A stretch of DNA of 32,253 nucleotides from an uncultured Mucilaginibacter sp. (GTDB lineage: Bacteria; Bacteroidota; Bacteroidia; Sphingobacteriales; Sphingobacteriaceae): positions 1 to 32,253 of the forward strand of contig NZ_CAMLOV010000051.1 of NCBI RefSeq assembly GCF_946481715.1, given 5' to 3'. A model generated the notes under the pieces. That model was not told where the DNA came from, did not search any database, and saw only the letters and a list, made by a program, of their open reading frames with translations. The position numbers and the translations under genes are program-made. This document shows, piece by piece, positions 31,622 to 32,253 of the stretch (position 1 is its first letter; every line of letters begins with the position of its first letter).

Positions 31622-32253
31622 ATGGAAAAAGACCGAAGCTATGAACTGATCTATATTGTTGGCGCAGGTTCGATAGGTCGAGCGCTGGCTGTATGCCTTA
31701 AACGGGCAGGCAAATCTGTTATCCTGATCCGCAGCAGTGTTGACGGACTGCCGACGGCTTCAGAAATGATCACCGTCAATTTGCCGGACGGATCGCAGGT
31801 CTCTGAAAATATCGAAGTGAAAAATTTTAGTGGTTTGGCAACAATCGATGGCATTGTAGTTATAGCAGCCAAGTCTCCTGCCAACGCCGCCGTTGCAGCC
31901 AAGTTGGCAACAAAAGGCACTCATTTTCCCGTAGTATTACTTCAAAATGGATTGAATGTTGAACAGCCGTTCATAGGGTTTGGGTTTCCCCACGTTTATC
32001 GCTGCGTCCTTTTCGTAACCAGCCAGTTTACCGCCGAAAATACGATCAGGTTCAGGCCGGTAGCGGCTTGCCCGGTGGGAGTGGTAAAAGGCGACTTTAG
32101 GAAACTTTTAGCAGCCGTGAAACTACTTAGCTCGCCCTCGTTTTCATTTAAGGCAGAACAAAACATCCTCCAGGTAATCTGGAAAAAAGTGATCATTAAC
32201 TGTGTGTTCAACTCCGTTTGCCCGTTGCTTGAAACCGACAATGGAATATTTTA
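31622..32253 (+). CDS. Ketopantoate reductase (PanE/ApbA)-like protein, 3' end missing
   Basis: An open frame of 210 codons runs into the right edge. The N-terminal Rossmann motif is YIVGAGSIGRALAVCLKRAG, followed by GIVVIAAKSPANAAVAAKL and VVLLQNGLNVEQPF, the NADPH-domain pattern of 2-dehydropantoate 2-reductases. The C-terminal domain begins with VIWKKVIINCVFNSVCPLL, which carries the Lys and Asn expected for catalysis and substrate binding. It starts 1 bp after the PEBP stop codon, so it is translationally coupled to a secreted protein gene, which is unusual for a pantothenate gene. It may act on another 2-oxo acid. The C-terminal part lies outside the window. Confidence 0.82.
   Translation, partial: MEKDRSYELIYIVGAGSIGRALAVCLKRAGKSVILIRSSVDGLPTASEMITVNLPDGSQVSENIEVKNFSGLATIDGIVVIAAKSPANAAVAAKLATKGTHFPVVLLQNGLNVEQPFIGFGFPHVYRCVLFVTSQFTAENTIRFRPVAACPVGVVKGDFRKLLAAVKLLSSPSFSFKAEQNILQVIWKKVIINCVFNSVCPLLETDNGIF

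Noticed and set aside
1..32253. A CRISPR array, prophage or insertion sequence
   Set aside because: No regularly spaced direct repeats with unique spacers, and no transposase, integrase or phage structural frames were seen.

Overview
The window looks like a chromosomal segment from a Bacteroidota member, most likely Sphingobacteriaceae (Mucilaginibacter/Pedobacter-like; an inference from gene families, not a database match). The support is a SusC/SusD pair with GH92, the ECF sigma/FecR arrangement, tandem DUF3857 secreted proteins, many signal peptides ending in FAQ/FSQ, weak Shine-Dalgarno sequences and a TAnnTTTG-type -7 box in front of the one tRNA. About 27 protein genes are supported, two of them cut by the window edges, plus one tRNA-Ser(GCU).

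Layout. 1-2560 (-): two tandem secreted DUF3857/transglutaminase-like proteins whose stop and start codons abut. 2680-5169: a DEDDh exonuclease with a DUF3820 tail, queG on the opposite strand, and a small Asn-rich disordered protein. 5209-6681 (-): two lipoproteins, one NTF2-like and one a NodB-type deacetylase. 6770-17880 (-): a polysaccharide-utilization locus. In transcription order it holds an ECF sigma factor, a 218-bp palindromic element, a FecR anti-sigma factor, a SusC receptor with an STN signalling domain, SusD, a GH92 alpha-mannosidase and a secreted Gfo/Idh/MocA oxidoreductase. A hairpin separates susD from the GH92 gene. The expected circuit is glycan binding at SusC/D, STN to FecR, release of sigma, and transcription of the locus. 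18044-23903 (-): housekeeping genes (ruvB, a DPM1-like glycosyltransferase, a POT peptide transporter, an unknown secreted protein, thiolase).

23990-26238 (-) is the most unusual part: an SPFH/band-7 membrane protein, two related small proteins with C-terminal hydrophobic tails, and a 54-aa ribbon-helix-helix DNA-binding protein. Possible operator sequences lie at both control regions (phased GATATC palindromes and phased TTTTTGAAG repeats). I regard this as the best candidate for an undescribed system; its function is unknown.

26350-28680 (+): a PgpH-type 7TM-HD phosphohydrolase (c-di-AMP phosphodiesterase family) and tRNA-Ser with a clear promoter and terminator. 28871-32253: an accessory-looking set with a divergent SDR/HxlR pair, an AraC regulator, a secreted PEBP protein and a truncated ketopantoate-reductase-like gene.

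Several intergenic gaps hold low-complexity or palindromic inverted repeats that look like dispersed elements. I saw no CRISPR array, transposase or rRNA.
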